DNA of 64,000 nt from Cycas panzhihuaensis (taxonomy: Eukaryota; Cycadophyta): the NCBI GenBank assembly GCA_023213395.1, contig CM041465.1:134361741-134425740 (forward strand), read 5' to 3'. Below the pieces are notes generated by a model. It was not told the origin of the DNA. It was given only the letters and a program-made list of their open reading frames with translations, and did not search any database. A program made the position numbers and the translations under genes. Positions 61,000 to 64,000 of the stretch are shown piece after piece. Position 1 is the first letter of the stretch; each line of letters opens with the position of its first letter.

Positions 61000-62215
61000 T
61001 TCCAATATTCTAAAATCTGGTGAAGAGGAAGAATATGACTTAACTCCTATTATCCAAGATAACAAGGTAAGATTAAAAATCCCCAAGAAATTAGTTGAGA
61101 GAACAGAGAAACAATGGAAAAACTACCTGATCGGTAGATTCTCTGGCCCTAGACCAGGGTTGGAAACCATAAGAAGTTGGATTAGGATTAAATGGAGGAT
61201 GATGGGTAAGGTGGAAGTTATTGCAATTCTAAAAGGCTATGTTCTCTTTAAATTTGTCACTCTGAAAGACATGACAAATATTCTCCTGAAGGCCCCTTGG
61301 ATGTTTGGAAGGAAGGCGTTAATTTTAGAAAAAATGGCATAGTGACTTAGACCCCTTAGTTCCCAAGGTCATGCAAATCCCTATTTGGATTTAGATGCTA
61401 GGCCTCCCTCTACAATATTAGAATATAGAGGTATTGAAGGGTTTGACAAAAGTCATGGGCCCCCTTGTTATGGTTGACTCTGCAACTAAAAATAAAAGTA
61501 GGCATATCAATACTAGGTTTTGTGTCCTAGCTAAGATTGACAAAATACTCCCGGACGAGATATGGATCGACATGGAGGATCGAAGCTAGGCCCAACCAAT
61601 GATATACGAAATGGATAACTTTAGATGCTCAGTATGCAAAAGGCTAGGTCATTTACCCCAAAAATACCCAAGAAAACAAAGATTAGAGGATAGTAAGCAA
61701 GATGAAAACACTAAGTTGGAAGACAATCCTCAGAATGTGCAAGGAGAGAGCCCTCTCATGAGGCAAGGGGAGTATCCTTCTGAGGGGACAGGAGTGGGTC
61801 ATCCCATCATGTTAGAGGGGGGACACTCTCGCGGGGCAAGTAAGGCCCCCCTTGAGATCTAAGGGGAAAAGGACCTTAGGTTTGATCCTAATAAAGAGGA
61901 CTCCCTCTGAGAGGCAGGCGAATAGATTGCCCAGACTCATGATTCGACGGAGATACCGAAAGGAGAATGCAATATGGGAAATACTACCATGGCTGATGAG
62001 GTAGTGATGACTCCACCACGAGCGATACAACCCATAGAGACCTAGAAGAAGGCAATGGATATTAGATCAGAGAAGAGGGTGGGTAGGCCTCCCTTGAAAA
62101 TATTGAGGGAGAGGGAAACAATAGCTTAGGTAGATTAGGGTAATTAGAAAACCCTCACCAATGGTTTCCTTAAAGGACTCGGGCTTAGATCTAGAACTGA
62201 TGCACGTGATCCCTC
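61000..62215 (+). pseudogene. LINE ORF1 (DUF4283-like, zinc knuckle)
   Basis: Starts with LTPIIQDNKVRLKIPKK-like wording and runs through WKNYLIGRFSGPRPGLETI, IAILKGYVLFKFV and LKAPWMFGRKALILEKM (61160-61342), the usual DUF4283 course. After a frame change IWIQMLGLPLQYWN, CVLAKID and LPDEIWID follow. The frame 61599-61862 has CSVCKRLGHLPQKY (61626-61667), a zinc knuckle whose last Cys is Tyr, and an acidic/Gly-rich tail. It is an RNA-binding partner of ORF2. Confidence 0.75.
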
Positions 62216-62218
62216 TAA

Positions 62219-64000
62219 ATGGGAGGCTATGGAGATTTGGAAGTAGAGGAAGAAGAAATAAAACTTATCTCATGGAATGTTAGGGGACTGAATGCCCCCT
62301 TAAAACAAAGGATTTTAAAAGATATGAGAATGAGGGAACTATCAAATCTTATCTTTCTTCAAGAAACAAAGTTGAACCTAGAAAATAATATAAGAGCTAG
62401 GAAAAGTATTTAGAAAAAAGCGAAAGGCAAAGGAGTAGGTAATATGCAAGGAATTGGGGGACTAATGGTAATGTGGAATCTGGATGTATGGATCGAGGAA
62501 ACCTTCATAATGGAGGACTCCTTCATATCCATGTGGTTTACTAGCAGCAGGAACAACACAAAATGGTTGGCTACAAATGTTTATACCCCAAACCAATATG
62601 AGGAAAGAAAGAGGCTATGGGATAGAATTTTGGATGCCCATAGTGAATGTAAGGCTCCTTGGTTGGTGGCTGGAGATTTTCATACAGCACTTAGCCCAGG
62701 AGATAAGAAAGAGGGCCAAGAAGGCTAGACAAATAGTATGCACAACCTCAGCTATTTTATGTAGAGGGGGGGATTTATGGATGTGAAGCTAAGGGGTGCA
62801 TCTTTCACCTGGTCAAATAAAAGGCTAGGCAATCAATCCATTCAAATTAAATTAGACAGAGTTATGGTCAACTACGAATGGGCTAGGCGCTTTAAAGACT
62901 TTTCTTTAGAAACACTTCCAAAAACTAGATCTGATCACTCTCCCCTCTAACTCCTATTTTCAAACTCAGAAAAGCACATAGGTTTTCCCTTCAAATTTGA
63001 AATGATGTGGATCAGACACCCATATTTTAGAAAGAAGGTTGAAGAATGGTAGAATGTTCTAATTCAGGGGCATGCCATGTATGGGCTCTCGAAAAAACTA
63101 GATTAGGTGAAAAGACAAGCGAAAGGCTAGAACAAGGAAGTGTTTTAGAACATATATGCCCTCAAGGACCAAACTATCAAGGACCTGAATGAAATAGAGA
63201 GGTGGATTCAGGACGAAGGCAGAACCCAAGACTTGGATAAAGTGGAAAGATAATTAGTGGAAAACTTGGAAGAGCTACTAAATAAAGAAGAAATTCATTG
63301 GAGGTAAAAGTCCAGGGCCATTTGGCTAGTAGAAGGAGATAGGAATACTAAATTCTTTCATATGACGATAGTCAAGCATAGAGCAAGCAATAGGATCACC
63401 AACCTACAAAGGGAAGATGGCTCAGTAGCAAACACATCCAAAGACTTAAAAGATCTAGTGAGTGACTATTTTAAAGATCTATTCACTGAACTGCAAGGAG
63501 GGGACAGGGAAGCCAAAAGTATATTTCCGAGGTCTATACCTAAATTAGTTAATGAAACACAAAACACCTTGTTGATTGCGCACTTCACCTAGGATTAGAT
63601 CAAGACGATTGTGTTTGGTATGAAGAGAGACAAAGCTCCAAGTCTAGATGGTTTTCCCCCCAGTTTCTTCCAGGAATTTTGGGATATTATCAAAGATGAT
63701 CTTATGGAGGCTTTGCAAGAGTTCTTTTTAAACCAAAATATTCTTCAAGAGTGGCAATCTACATTTTTTATTCTTATCCCAAAAAAGAAAGGTGCCAAGA
63801 GAATGGAGGAATTCTGCCCAATTAGTCTTTGCAACATGAAATATAAGATATTAGTAAAGGTGTTGGCCAATAGATTAAAAAAGATTATTCCCAGCATGAT
63901 TTCTCAAAATTAGAATGGATTCGTGCAAGGCAGACAGATCACTAATGGTATTATCGTGGTCCATAAAACTATCCACTCAGCTAAGGAAAGGAAGGAGCTC
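62219..64000 (+). pseudogene. LINE ORF2: endonuclease and reverse transcriptase (incomplete)
   Basis: The endonuclease region has ISWNVRGLN (about 62265), FLQETK (about 62355), VAGDFH (about 62665) and RSDHSP (about 62930), the catalytic landmarks of L1 endonucleases. A linker follows, then RT from about 63605: KAPSLDGFPPSFF, FILIPKKKG, PISLCNMKYKILVKVLANRLK and NGFVQGRQIT at the edge. In-frame stops include 62411-62413 and a TAG near 63912. The enzyme nicks target DNA and primes reverse transcription there. Confidence 0.88.

Larger units (their letters stand above)
60593..64000 (+). mobile_element. L1-type LINE, 3' part beyond the window
   Basis: ORF1 (about 61000-62215) and ORF2 (62219 onwards) follow in the order of plant L1 elements. 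ORF2 has an apurinic/apyrimidinic-type endonuclease and the first part of RT. The window ends inside RT, so the 3' end and poly(A) tail are not visible. The left boundary is uncertain. Several TAG stops are present. Confidence 0.82.

Overview
The window looks like nuclear DNA from a seed plant with a transposon-rich genome. I recognise no ordinary single-copy host gene, rRNA, tRNA, CRISPR array or organellar segment. Nearly everything that can be named is a retrotransposon of a plant type: Tat-lineage Ty3/gypsy, chromovirus Ty3/gypsy, several Ty1/copia elements, a small gag-only LTR element and L1-type LINEs. The species cannot be read from the sequence.

Layout. 1-10197 (minus) is Tat-A, a Tat-like Ty3/gypsy element with 5' LTR, primer binding site, gag, protease, RT, RNase H and integrase. 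Its 3' LTR lies beyond the left edge. Tat-A sits inside the integrase gene of Tat-B (10198-18887, plus), of which the window holds integrase, a spacer, a long antisense reading frame, an archaeal-type RNase H (aRH) and the 3' LTR. 18888-20900 is AT-rich with nothing recognisable. About 21020-24030 holds the 3' part of a much older Tat copy (Tat-C) with its own antisense gene. 25725-38558 is a complete but ruined chromovirus (minus), itself split by a Ty1/copia element (27366-33705). 39246-46282 is a Ty1/copia element (plus) with 5-bp target duplications and almost identical LTRs. 47197-50755 is a gag-only element with copia-like ends (minus). About 52205-56480 is the gag-protease part of another decayed Tat copy (minus). 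57134-57493 is a possible LTR plus primer binding site. 59300-64000 holds two L1-type LINE fragments (plus).

Decay. The left 19 kb and the copia at 39-46 kb keep CG and CAG/CTG sites. Most of 19-60 kb is almost free of them and full of TAG/CTA/TA, which is what long cytosine methylation in CG and CHG contexts followed by deamination leaves. No element here looks autonomous.

Most interesting. The 3' region of the Tat elements carries, on the opposite strand, a gene with plant-mobile-domain-like and coiled-coil parts and two candidate introns. Protein-level similarity between the copies in Tat-B and Tat-C shows that it was coding in their ancestor. In Tat-B the aRH lies downstream of this gene, next to the 3' LTR, rather than between RNase H and integrase.
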